Assembly: GCA_965199055.1 (NCBI GenBank)
Contig: CBDAQR010000003.1
Coordinates: 2,356,001 to 2,420,000 of the forward strand
Origin: CBDAQR01 sp965199055
GTDB lineage: Bacteria > Pseudomonadota > Gammaproteobacteria > Pseudomonadales > Halieaceae
Length of the DNA: 64,000 bases
Reading direction: 5' to 3'
The translations under genes were made by a program, and so were the position numbers. Positions 26,656-34,941 of this stretch are shown here, in pieces. The notes beneath the pieces were generated by a model that worked only from the letters and a program-made list of their open reading frames with translations, searched no databases and was not told the origin of the DNA. Numbering within the stretch: the first letter of the stretch is position 1; each line of letters starts with the position of its first letter.

Positions 26656-27687
26656 ATGAATTCCATGGACACTGAAGAAATTGCAAAAATCGCTCAGAAC
26701 TGCGTTCAGCATAATCCGGTCATAGTACTCGGAAGCGGCGCTTCTATTGCGCACCAGATCAGGGGTATGGGCGCACTGGCAGATTATCTGCGCGACAATC
26801 TCGATTTGCAGGGCCAAGAGGAAGAAGACGCCTGGGCGCTGATCCGTCCGGCGCTCGCCAACGGCGACGGCCTGGAGGAAGCGCTCCAAATGACCACTGC
26901 GCCAACGTCAATGGTCCGCAAGATTGTCAATCTGACTTGGGAGGCGATTGCCAGCGATGATCTCGCGCTGTTGCAGCGGGCCGCAATCGGTCAGGAAGCA
27001 TTTCCGCTCTCGGATTTGATACGCGCGCTTTTCAGGAGCACCAATAATACGATCAATATCGTAACGCCGAACTATGATCGCGTTGCGGAGTATGCAACTG
27101 ACGTCACAGGATTCATTCATGCGACGGGTTTCGTGCCGGGGTTGATCCGGCGGCGCGAAGGATCGGACAATATCCACGTGCGGAAGGGAAACCATCCGGC
27201 GAGAACCGTCCGAATCTGGAAGGTACACGGTTCTCTTGACTGGTTTGAGGATACGAACGGGACAGTCGTGTGCCTTCCTCTTTCCAAGCAATTGACGGAC
27301 GGATTTTTACCACTGATCGTCACACCCGGCGTGAGCAAGTATGAGCGTACACATGATGAACCATTCCGTTCGACCATTCAGGGTGCGGATGCGGCGCTTG
27401 ACAGCGCGGAAGCATTTCTGTGCGTTGGCTACGGATTTCGGGACAGGCATATCCAGCCAAAACTTGTCGAGCGTTGCAAACAGAAAAATGTACCGATTGT
27501 AGTATTGTCCAAAACAATTACCGATGAAGCCAGACAGTTTCTCACAAAAAATGCCGGGGCTACGTATATGGCCATGGAGGACTGTGATGAGGGGACACGC
27601 GTCTATACGCCTGAGACGCCGCACGGTGAAATTATCGAGGATCAAAAGATTTGGTCATTTGAAGAATTTAACAAATTAGTGCTTTGA
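26656..27687 (+). CDS. SIR2-family NADase of a SIR2-HerA defence pair
   Basis: 343-residue SIR2-like protein. The NAD-binding loop is VLGSGAS (residues 24-30), followed by TPNYD (137-141, with the catalytic-loop Asn139) and KVHGSLDW (His191). No zinc ribbon is present, as in defence-type SIR2 effectors that destroy NAD+ on phage infection rather than deacetylate proteins. The HerA gene follows 9 bases later. Proteins paired this way form a SIR2-HerA complex with NADase/nuclease activity in studied systems. The gene runs against the flanking conjugation genes, so it is cargo. Confidence 0.88.
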   Translation: MNSMDTEEIAKIAQNCVQHNPVIVLGSGASIAHQIRGMGALADYLRDNLDLQGQEEEDAWALIRPALANGDGLEEALQMTTAPTSMVRKIVNLTWEAIASDDLALLQRAAIGQEAFPLSDLIRALFRSTNNTINIVTPNYDRVAEYATDVTGFIHATGFVPGLIRRREGSDNIHVRKGNHPARTVRIWKVHGSLDWFEDTNGTVVCLPLSKQLTDGFLPLIVTPGVSKYERTHDEPFRSTIQGADAALDSAEAFLCVGYGFRDRHIQPKLVERCKQKNVPIVVLSKTITDEARQFLTKNAGATYMAMEDCDEGTRVYTPETPHGEIIEDQKIWSFEEFNKLVL

Positions 27688-27696
27688 GGATTGAAA

Positions 27697-29451
27697 ATGA
27701 CGATATTTGACTATGACGACAATGATGCTTTGGGAAAAATCATCGCTGTAGACAGCGCGGTTGTTGTCGTTCGTGTCGATGAACTCGAACGCCTCAAACG
27801 GGTCCAGGTTAATCGCCTTGTGGCACTGCAAAGCAGCAAAGCCGGTCAGCACCTCGTCGGTGTTGTGTCCCGCATCACCCGCAAAGCGCCGGACGGCGGT
27901 GTAGAGCTCGATGCCGATGAAGATAATGGCGAAACCGTCGAGTTGCCGGAGAATAATCTCGTACGCGTTTCGCTCATAGGTACTCTGATTGATCGCCTCG
28001 GCACCGCCAGCAATGTTTTCCGCCGCACACTGGAAACGGTACCTGAAATTGACGCAAATTGCTTTGCTTTGGAAGGGGAGCGCCTGACGAATTTCATGCA
28101 GGTTATTTCCAACGTGTCTGGAGACGGGCCGCAACTCGAACTCGGAAAGTATACGCTTGATGAATACGCGATCGCTTATCTAAACGGCAACAGACTCTTT
28201 CAACGGCACGCAATTGTCGTTGGTAGTACAGGTTCCGGTAAATCCTGGACGACAGCACGGCTCTTGGATCAGATTGCCGCGCTGAAACAGGCAAACGCCA
28301 TCCTATTTGATGTGCATGGTGAATACAAAACGCTAGTGGGTGACGAATTCCGGCACTTTCGCTTAGCCGGACCGGGGGACCTGGATCGCGGTGCGGCACT
28401 GGATGATGGCGTGCTCTACCTGCCTTACTGGCTTCTGGGTTATGAGGCGGTGGTGTCGCTGTTTGTCGATCGTTCTGATCAGAATGCACCCAATCAGGCG
28501 ATGATCATGTCGCGTTGCATTACCGATGCCAAGCAGAATTTTCTGAAAGCGGGAAACCATTCGGACATTCTGGAGAACTTCACTATCGATAGCCCGGTAC
28601 CGTTCGATATTGATACTGTCGTCACCGAGCTTGAACGTCTTGATACTGAGCGTGTAGAAGGTGCAAAAGCCGGGACGACAAAGGCAGGCGATTTCAACGG
28701 CAAGCTGAGTCGCTTGATAGCTCGATTTGCTTCCAAACGTCAGGACCGCCGCCTTGGTTTTTTGTTCCAACCTCATAATGAGTGCATGGAGATGAAATGG
28801 CTGACGACCATGGCGCATAAACTGGTCGGTGGCCGCGGTTCCCAAGCTGATAGTAATGGCGGCATTAAGATCGTCGATTTTTCTGAAGTACCATCGGATA
28901 TTCTGCCCTTGATGGTTAGCCTGCTGGCGCGTCTGATATTCACCATTACGCAATGGACAGATATCGAGAAACGGCATCCTGTAGCGCTCTTCTGTGACGA
29001 GGCACATCTATACATTCCTGAACGTGCAAGCGCGGATTCAGTTGACGATATCTCTGTCGGAATTTTTGAGCGTATCGCGAAAGAGGGCCGAAAATACGGC
29101 GTCGGCCTGGTTGTCATTAGTCAGCGTCCCGCGGAGGTCAATCGCACGGTTCTTAGCCAGTGCAACAACGTCGTCGCAATGCGGCTTACGAACGGCGAAG
29201 ATCAGTCTGTCATTAGGCGATTGCTGCCTGATAGCCTCGGTAGTTTCGGTGATCTGCTGCCAGTCCTAGATGTTGGCGAGGCTTTGGTAGTAGGCGATGC
29301 CAGCTTGTTGCCAACACGCGTTCGCGTTGCAGAACCAAAATACAAGCCAAACAGTGCCACCGTCGAGTTTTGGGATCGATGGAACGACGAACAGGTAATC
29401 TCTGATACTGAACGTGCAGTGCACTCTTGGCGGAGACAGAGTGCGCTGTAA
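27697..29451 (+). CDS. HerA-type hexameric ATPase/translocase of the SIR2-HerA pair
   Basis: 584 residues from ATG 27697, which has GAGGA just upstream; a TTG at 27691 is an alternative. An N-terminal HAS-barrel-like region (VVVVRVDELERLKRVQVNRL) is followed by the RecA-like motor with Walker A GSTGSGKS (about 175-185), Walker B ALFCDEAHLYIP (about 430-441) and an arginine-finger segment RKYGVGLVVISQRPAEVNRT. HerA assembles as a DNA-dependent hexamer with the SIR2 partner. The 3' end lies 104 bases from the end of rlxS on the other strand. Intact. Confidence 0.9.
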   Translation: MTIFDYDDNDALGKIIAVDSAVVVVRVDELERLKRVQVNRLVALQSSKAGQHLVGVVSRITRKAPDGGVELDADEDNGETVELPENNLVRVSLIGTLIDRLGTASNVFRRTLETVPEIDANCFALEGERLTNFMQVISNVSGDGPQLELGKYTLDEYAIAYLNGNRLFQRHAIVVGSTGSGKSWTTARLLDQIAALKQANAILFDVHGEYKTLVGDEFRHFRLAGPGDLDRGAALDDGVLYLPYWLLGYEAVVSLFVDRSDQNAPNQAMIMSRCITDAKQNFLKAGNHSDILENFTIDSPVPFDIDTVVTELERLDTERVEGAKAGTTKAGDFNGKLSRLIARFASKRQDRRLGFLFQPHNECMEMKWLTTMAHKLVGGRGSQADSNGGIKIVDFSEVPSDILPLMVSLLARLIFTITQWTDIEKRHPVALFCDEAHLYIPERASADSVDDISVGIFERIAKEGRKYGVGLVVISQRPAEVNRTVLSQCNNVVAMRLTNGEDQSVIRRLLPDSLGSFGDLLPVLDVGEALVVGDASLLPTRVRVAEPKYKPNSATVEFWDRWNDEQVISDTERAVHSWRRQSAL

Positions 29452-29555
29452 CATGTATTGTCGGACGTCTAAAGCGACCGAAGTTGCCGTTAAGGACACC
29501 GCCGAATTTCCCCCGATAGCGCACACGAGTGACCTATTGGTTTGGTATTTCTCGA

Positions 29556-31335
29556 CTAAGAAATCCCCAGCCCTTTCTGCCTCCCGATGGTCCAGGAGAT
29601 GGTCTCGCCGCGCATGACGCCGGAGACATGCTGGCCGATATGGCGGTCTAGGACAGGACGCCAGGGGACGAGGGTGAACTCGCGGGATTTTTCGATCAGG
29701 GCGTATTTGCCGCTGGCGGCGGCGTTCTCTCGCTTCGCGCAACTCGCGCCCGAACCCGGAATCGCGTGGGACTTCGGACGTGTCGGCGACCAGTTCGCGG
29801 TCGAGCCAGGTCGCTCCATCAGAGCCCACCTGTTGTTCCAGTGAAAGATGGGATAGCTTTTCGACGATGACCGGCGCAGCCCTGGCCTGCCCGCGTTCAT
29901 ATTCTATCACCTTATCAAGATGGTCGGGCGTAATGATCCAGGCGCCGTTCGGCTCGCGTTCGATTTTGCCGGTGGCGCGGCGGATGGCTTCCAGCCTCCG
30001 GATATGGGTTTGGGCAAAACTCTCGGTGGCGCGGGGATCGTGCTTGATGTGCAGGTCGATGGTGTAGCGCCCGTCGTTGGCGGCGGCGATCTCGGCGACG
30101 GTTCTGTCGACTCGCCGAGGCTCGATGTTCTTCGGTGTCACACGCACGATATTGCCGTCTGGTGTCGGCTCGGTCGCCTCGCCCCTGCCGATGTCGACGT
30201 AATGGGTCCGCCCATCCACCCCGTCGACGATCAGATAGTGGCGGTCCTTGAGTTCGTCGGATAGCCCGCGCGCCACCACGCGCCCTATGACGGCGTTCGC
30301 GGTCGGGTCCCCGGGGTCGAGGATCGCGTAATCGCCGGGGCTGCGGGCGATGCTTCTTCCGGCCATCTCGCGGTGCAGGGTCTTGATGATGTCGCTGCGC
30401 TCTCCCATGCGGCGGAGCGCATCTTCCAGCCCCTCTTCCAGCCGCCACTGGCCGGGGCGAAGTTCCTCGGCCAAGCCGAGCCGCCTGAGCTTCTGCAGCC
30501 GGCCCACGCGCAGGCTTTGCTGGAAGGCGTCCCGGTCAATCGCGGCAACGAGACCAGTATCGTCCATGTCACGGATGAGGCGTCGATCAATGCTGGTCAG
30601 GCGCTCCTGCTCGACCTCGCGGCGCAGCCGGTCCTCGATCTCGAAGTCCGAGCGCGGCCCGAAATCCAGGCTGACAATCTCGGCGGCGCGCTCGCGCATG
30701 CCGGTGGTGATGTATTCGCGGGCGATGATGAGGTCCTTGCCGCGCTCGTCGCGACCACGCACCAGGATATGCGTGTGCGGATGGCCGGTGTTGTAGTGAT
30801 CGACAGCTACCCAATCGAGCTCGGTGCCGAGATCTTCCTCCATGCGGGCCATCAGGCGGCGGGTAAGCGGCTTGAGATCGTCGTATTCCGCGCCGTCCTC
30901 GGCCGAGACGATGAAGCGGAACTGATGGCGGTCGCCTTCCGAGCGCTCCAGGAAGGCTTTTCCGTCCGCCCGGTCCTGCTCGGCGCCGTAAAGCTCGCCC
31001 GGCTCTCCCCCGCGGGTCACGCCGTCGCGCTGGATATAGCGCAGGTGCGCCCGCGCCCCGTCCATCCCCTTCCCGGCCAGCTTGACGATGCGGGATTTGA
31101 TGATGACGCGGCGCTGGCGGAAGGCGGCGTACCGGTCGCGATTGGCGAGAACATGCCCAACGCCTGCGCCGCGCCCGATGCGGCTGCCGGTGAAGCGAGA
31201 CTTGCGTGTGCCGCCCGCCCCGCCGCGTGCGAGGTTCGAGGCAGCCAAAACCTGATGCAGGAACTTGCGCACGGCCTTCGATCCACGAGCGCGGGGCTTG
31301 CCGAGCTTCGGTTTGAAATCGTCATCGTCAGCCAT
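29556..31335 (-). pseudogene. rlxS: Relaxase RlxS with an internal 3' deletion and frameshift
   Basis: VirD2-like relaxase of the conjugative backbone (DUF3363-type). The start is MADDDDFKPKLGKPRARG at 31335. The metal-binding motif is VDHYNTGHPHTHILVRG. Central blocks include GMRERAAEIVSLDFGPRSDF and ATGKIEREPNGAWIITPDHL. After ELREARERRRQ the frame shifts; the true C-terminus ASGKYALIEKSREFTLVPWR...WTIGRQKGLGIS lies in another frame ending at 29556. About 60-70 codons usual in the family are missing at the join (29711-29730, a GCC-rich stretch), so this is a deletion and not a single error. As written the protein reads ~95 nonsense residues. Confidence 0.88.
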
Positions 31336-31666
31336 GGAATGCCTCATCAAATATGGTGTTAAAGATATTGAGAAAAATCAGGGTGTTACGGCAACCGTGG
31401 CACCACGGCAGAGCGCATGGCACCATCCGGCCTCCCGAAAAAACAATGTGCAGACAAAGGCTTACCATCCGCGATGCGCGGCGGTAGTGCCGTTGCTTTT
31501 ATCTTGCCTTACGCGGCTCCCATCAGCCTCTCTGCGACCACCCACGATCACCTGCGATCACCTGTCCTGTTGGGGAACAAGCCCGACGGCGGCCAAGCTG
31601 CGCCGCCGGGCGAAGGAAGGAGCGAGAAGCGCACCGGAAACGGACTCCGGCGACGCATTTCTCGCC
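31336..31666. other. Intergenic stretch upstream of rlxS
   Basis: About 330 bases between the rlxS start and the end of the transglycosylase gene. It should hold the rlxS promoter and possibly the oriT of the backbone. I see no convincing inverted repeat and no gene. Confidence 0.4.
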
Positions 31667-32315
31667 TCATTTTTCATCCGATTTTCGCGTTGAAAGCGGC
31701 ACGAAAAGCTCGCCATTCGGGACGGAATTTTCGTCATTTACGGCCTCGTTTCTCGTCGGCGAGAGCGAGAAAAAGAGCTGCTGCCCGGAGGCGATTTGAT
31801 CGGGATTCCGCGTCCCGGACGGCGGGGAAATCGTTCCATCCATAGCGAGATCGCCCGCGCCTGCGAGCATCTCCGTGATGCGCGCGACATAGGCGCGGGT
31901 TTCTGTGGGAAGCGGTTTTCCGGCTTGCAAATGGTCCCCGTAGCGGCCCGGTCCGGCATTGTAGGCGGCTGAACAGCGCCGGATAGCCGAAGCGGTCTTG
32001 CATGACCTTGAGATAGGCGGTTCCGGCGAGGATGTTCGTGTGTGGATCGAAGGGATCGGCGCCGAGATCATGCCGATCGCGCAACCCCGCCCAGGTCTCC
32101 GGCATGAGCTGCATCAGACCCATGGCGCCCTTGGGTGAGATGGCTCGTGCGTCTCCATTGCTCTCGGCCTTGATGGCCGCCTCGATCCATCTGGCGGGGA
32201 TGCCGAAACGCTGCGACGCTCCGATAATATGCGCCTGAAACTGATCGAGCGGCGCGGCGTAGGCCGGGGAAACGATGGCGGCGGCCGCGAAGATAAGAGG
32301 GCTCAATCGATCCAT
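31667..32315 (-). pseudogene. Conjugation-associated lytic transglycosylase, frameshifted
   Basis: SLT-type muramidase that opens peptidoglycan for the T4SS. The start is MDRLSPLIFAAAAIVSPAYA (32315, signal peptide). The catalytic region is IEAAIKAESNGDARAISPKG with Glu in AES and GAMGLMQLMPETW. After RFGYPALF the frame breaks; AAYNAGPGRYGDHLQAGKPL continues in a second frame after removal of one extra base at about 31966-31972. The joined product would be ~215 residues. Overlaps the 3' end of traF by 13 bases. Confidence 0.88.
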
Positions 32316-32806
32316 AGCGGTGCGAGCCTCCCGATCACGCGGGCGCTCGTCACCGGCCCGAAATAGCGGCTGTCGAAGGAGTCCGGGGCATGTGTCAGAA
32401 GGAAGAATTCGCCCTGAACAAGCTCCCGGCATTCGTCCCAGCGCGGCAGGGAACGCCCTGCCCGGTCCACCTTGCGCTGCCGGGCAGCGACTTCACCATT
32501 GACGATAATCGCCCCATTGAAGGCGCAGACATCATCGCCGGCGACGGCGGCAATGCGTTTGATGAGCGGCACGCCGGCGGGCAGATAGCCGCGCATGACG
32601 GCCAGTTTTTCGGTGGATTGCGGGATGCGGACGAGGACGACATCGCCGCGTTCCGGCGCACCGGAGATGACACGGTAAAGACCGATCGGCGCGCTGGCCG
32701 ATGCGTTCCAGACAAGGCGCGGCTGAGTGTGCGCGATGGCGGAGAAGCCGACGAGCGCGATGCCCGCAAGCGTGGCGGCAAGAGGAAGAAGAGCGGGCCT
32801 TTTCAT
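32303..32806 (-). CDS. traF: Conjugative transfer signal peptidase TraF
   Basis: 167-residue S26-type peptidase that matures the TrbC pilin. An N-terminal membrane anchor (LPLAATLAGIALVGFSAIAH) precedes the catalytic Ser in SASAPIGLYRV and the Lys-containing PLIKRIAAVAGD box; the end LLTHAPDSFDSRYFGPV is typical. It overlaps the HTH gene by four bases. Intact. Confidence 0.9.
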   Translation of the reverse strand: MKRPALLPLAATLAGIALVGFSAIAHTQPRLVWNASASAPIGLYRVISGAPERGDVVLVRIPQSTEKLAVMRGYLPAGVPLIKRIAAVAGDDVCAFNGAIIVNGEVAARQRKVDRAGRSLPRWDECRELVQGEFFLLTHAPDSFDSRYFGPVTSARVIGRLAPLWID

Positions 32807-33042
32807 CTGCGTTCTCCCTCGTCGGATGTGGAGGAATGCCGTCGCCCTTCCGACCAGGCATCAAGGTCGGCGATGTGGTAGCGGACAAAACGACCATGCT
32901 TGCGAAAGCGCGGGCCGTTGCCCGTCAAGCGCATCTTTTCGAGGGTACGGAAGGAGAGGCCGAGATAGAATGCGGCCTCCCGCGTGGAAAGGAACGGCGA
33001 GCCTTTGCGGGCCTCGGCCGCCCTCGATGTGTGATCGATCAT
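32803..33042 (-). CDS. AlpA/excisionase-like helix-turn-helix protein
   Basis: 79 residues with a winged HTH (FLSTREAAFYLGLSFRTLEK, then RFRKHGRFVRYHIADLDAW). Such proteins sit before traF in many Trb-type elements and act as transcription or excision factors. Its stop overlaps the traF start, so the two are translationally coupled. Confidence 0.82.
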   Translation of the reverse strand: MIDHTSRAAEARKGSPFLSTREAAFYLGLSFRTLEKMRLTGNGPRFRKHGRFVRYHIADLDAWSEGRRHSSTSDEGERR

Positions 33043-33206
33043 CCTTTAGCTCCTTTCGGCGAAGATCGACGCGAATGGGCGAAGGATGTCGGCGGGGAGC
33101 GTGCTTGCTCAGGATCGAAAAGCGGGGGGTGCCGAAAACGATCCCCCCTCGCGATGAATGGACGAGAGACCGGCGTCTGGCTCGAAAACGCCGCGAAAAG
33201 CGGGGC

Positions 33207-33419
33207 TCAACGCCCCGCTCCCTCGGCCGTCACAAGCGCCTTGAGCGCTGCTTCCATTTCCGCGATCTGCCGCTTAGCCTCGATGCGCTCGCGCCTCGGC
33301 AGGCCGTTGCGCAGCTCCACATTGACGAGCCAGATGCTCTCTCGCAGCTCGTCCTCAGCGTACAAATGGCCGCGATGCTCAACGCGGATGTCGTGGGCGA
33401 AATTGATCTGGATGGACAT
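33207..33419 (-). CDS. Conserved small protein of the element backbone
   Basis: 70 residues starting MSIQINFAHDIRVEHRGHLY, preceded by GGAGG on the minus strand (33423-33428). No domain recognised; the C-terminal half is a charged helix (RIEAKRQIAEMEAALKALVT). It lies between the HTH gene and DUF736. Confidence 0.6.
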   Translation of the reverse strand: MSIQINFAHDIRVEHRGHLYAEDELRESIWLVNVELRNGLPRRERIEAKRQIAEMEAALKALVTAEGAGR

Positions 33420-33586
33420 GGGAACCTCCTTGATTGAGCCGTTCTCCCGTCGAGAACGGGGTCCCCGGTCATCCGGATAGAGCCTGTCAAGGACGGCGAA
33501 GCCGCCGCGAAGCGGGCGCGAGAGGAGCCAAAATGCGGAGTGGAGCGCCAGCGGAACGGAGTATTTTGGAGGGTGCCCGCGATCCT

Positions 33587-33988
33587 TTACAGGCTCGTTG
33601 CGCCGGATGGCAGAATGGGAAGATCGAGACGGAAAGCCCGTCGGCGCGACCAGCGCTCGCGCGGCTCCCACAGGGCGAGGTGAGAGGTGCCGTCCTCCAT
33701 CGGCGTCTCCAGCTTGACGAGGCGGGCGCGCACCCAGTTGGGGCCGAATTCCGGCGCGGCGATCTTGAGGTTCAGGTAGGTCTCGCCGCTCGACTTGGCG
33801 ACCTGGCTCCAGCCGGCGCCGACCTCGTAGCGCTGGCCGTTGCCGGCATAGACGCGATAGTCGGGAGCGTTTTCGGACATCTTGTCCACGGGAACGACGA
33901 CGAGGTTGGCGGTGACGTTGAGGGTCTTGAGGGTCCCGGTGAAGCTGCCGTCGTTCTGCTTGGTGAACGTGCCGAGGGTGATGGCCAT
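33587..33988 (-). CDS. DUF736 family protein
   Basis: 133 residues from MAITLGTFTKQNDGSFTGTL; family blocks are GTLKTLNVTANLVVVPVDKM and PEFGPNWVRARLVKLE, LALWEPRERW. DUF736 proteins are abundant in conjugative elements, with no proven role. The leader contains one arm of a long inverted repeat (34007-34033). Confidence 0.85.
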   Translation of the reverse strand: MAITLGTFTKQNDGSFTGTLKTLNVTANLVVVPVDKMSENAPDYRVYAGNGQRYEVGAGWSQVAKSSGETYLNLKIAAPEFGPNWVRARLVKLETPMEDGTSHLALWEPRERWSRRRAFRLDLPILPSGATSL

Positions 33989-34006
33989 GGTGATGATCCT
34001 TTCGCT

Positions 34007-34360
34007 GTTCGTCGAGGCAGTCACCATCCCTGCGATGGCTCCAGCGGAAAGACCGCATAGGCGGGCCGGTTCACCCGCAGCGTAAGCGGAGGGCCGGAAC
34101 GAAGTGGAGGACCCGCCGGGAGGGAAAATTTGGAGCGAAGCGGGCGCGAGGAATGCCGGGAAAAGTTGACGGCTTCGCCGTCACCCCCGCGCGCTTTGCG
34201 CGCTATTCGTAAGAATAGGCGGCCACAGGCCGCCGGGGGGCGCAGCGTCAGCGGAGCACTTTTCGCGGCAGGGGAAATCTTCCCGGAAGGCGGGTTGAAC
34301 GGACCGGCGCGGGGTTTACGCGATGAGAGACATGCAGGGATGGTGACTGCCTCGATGAAC
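34007..34360. repeat. 27-bp inverted repeat flanking a ~300-bp non-coding stretch
   Basis: Arms at 34007-34033 (GTTCGTCGAGGCAGTCACC...) and 34334-34360 (GCAGGGATGGTGACTGCC...) are reverse complements with one mismatch. The left arm is the leader of DUF736. Similarity continues weakly beyond the right arm, so the right copy may be the leader of a lost, divergently oriented paralogue. Confidence 0.75.
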
Positions 34361-34941
34361 AGCCGGCGAAGGAGCGCCATTGCCTTTCCCGCCACCGAGT
34401 TTACCGCATCGGACGACGGCTTGGCTGGGGGTTGCAACGGCACGAAAACCGCCAGCCACTCGGGCTGCGATCGTGCTCCGGGCATGTCCAAAGCCCCTGC
34501 TCCGCGCCGATGAAACTGGCGCTGGTGCGCCACTGTAGCCGCAGGCAGCGAGACCAATCCAACCGTCTGCGTGCCGTGCCCCTTTCGACCGCATGCGCAT
34601 GCCCATCGGAGCCGGAGATGCAGGAAAGATGGCGATCCAGTCTGGTCTTGGGAACCGTGGCCAGCGCCGCATTCTCCACTCCAGGCCCCGTCACCGTCGC
34701 GTCCGGCGGGCGCGTCGTGGCCGGCGCTGCTGGACCGCCATCCGCCCGCGGAGCGGGCGCTCGCGCCAGGGATCGAAGCCGAAGGCCGAAACGCCGAAGG
34801 CGGTTCGGTTCACGAGAGCCCGGCGCGCGGGGCCTGTCCCCGCGCGGGCGCCAAAAAATGCAATCCTTTTCTCCACAGCCACATCAAGATGATGCAAACT
34901 AATGCGCAACCACTACGCGATTCCAGTTTATTGCAGACGAA
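34361..34941. other. Non-coding region before the UvrD-like helicase gene
   Basis: GC-rich with several overlapping short ORFs on both strands, none with domain character. A shift to AT-richer sequence at about 34860-34940 coincides with the promoter region of the helicase gene. Confidence 0.4.
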
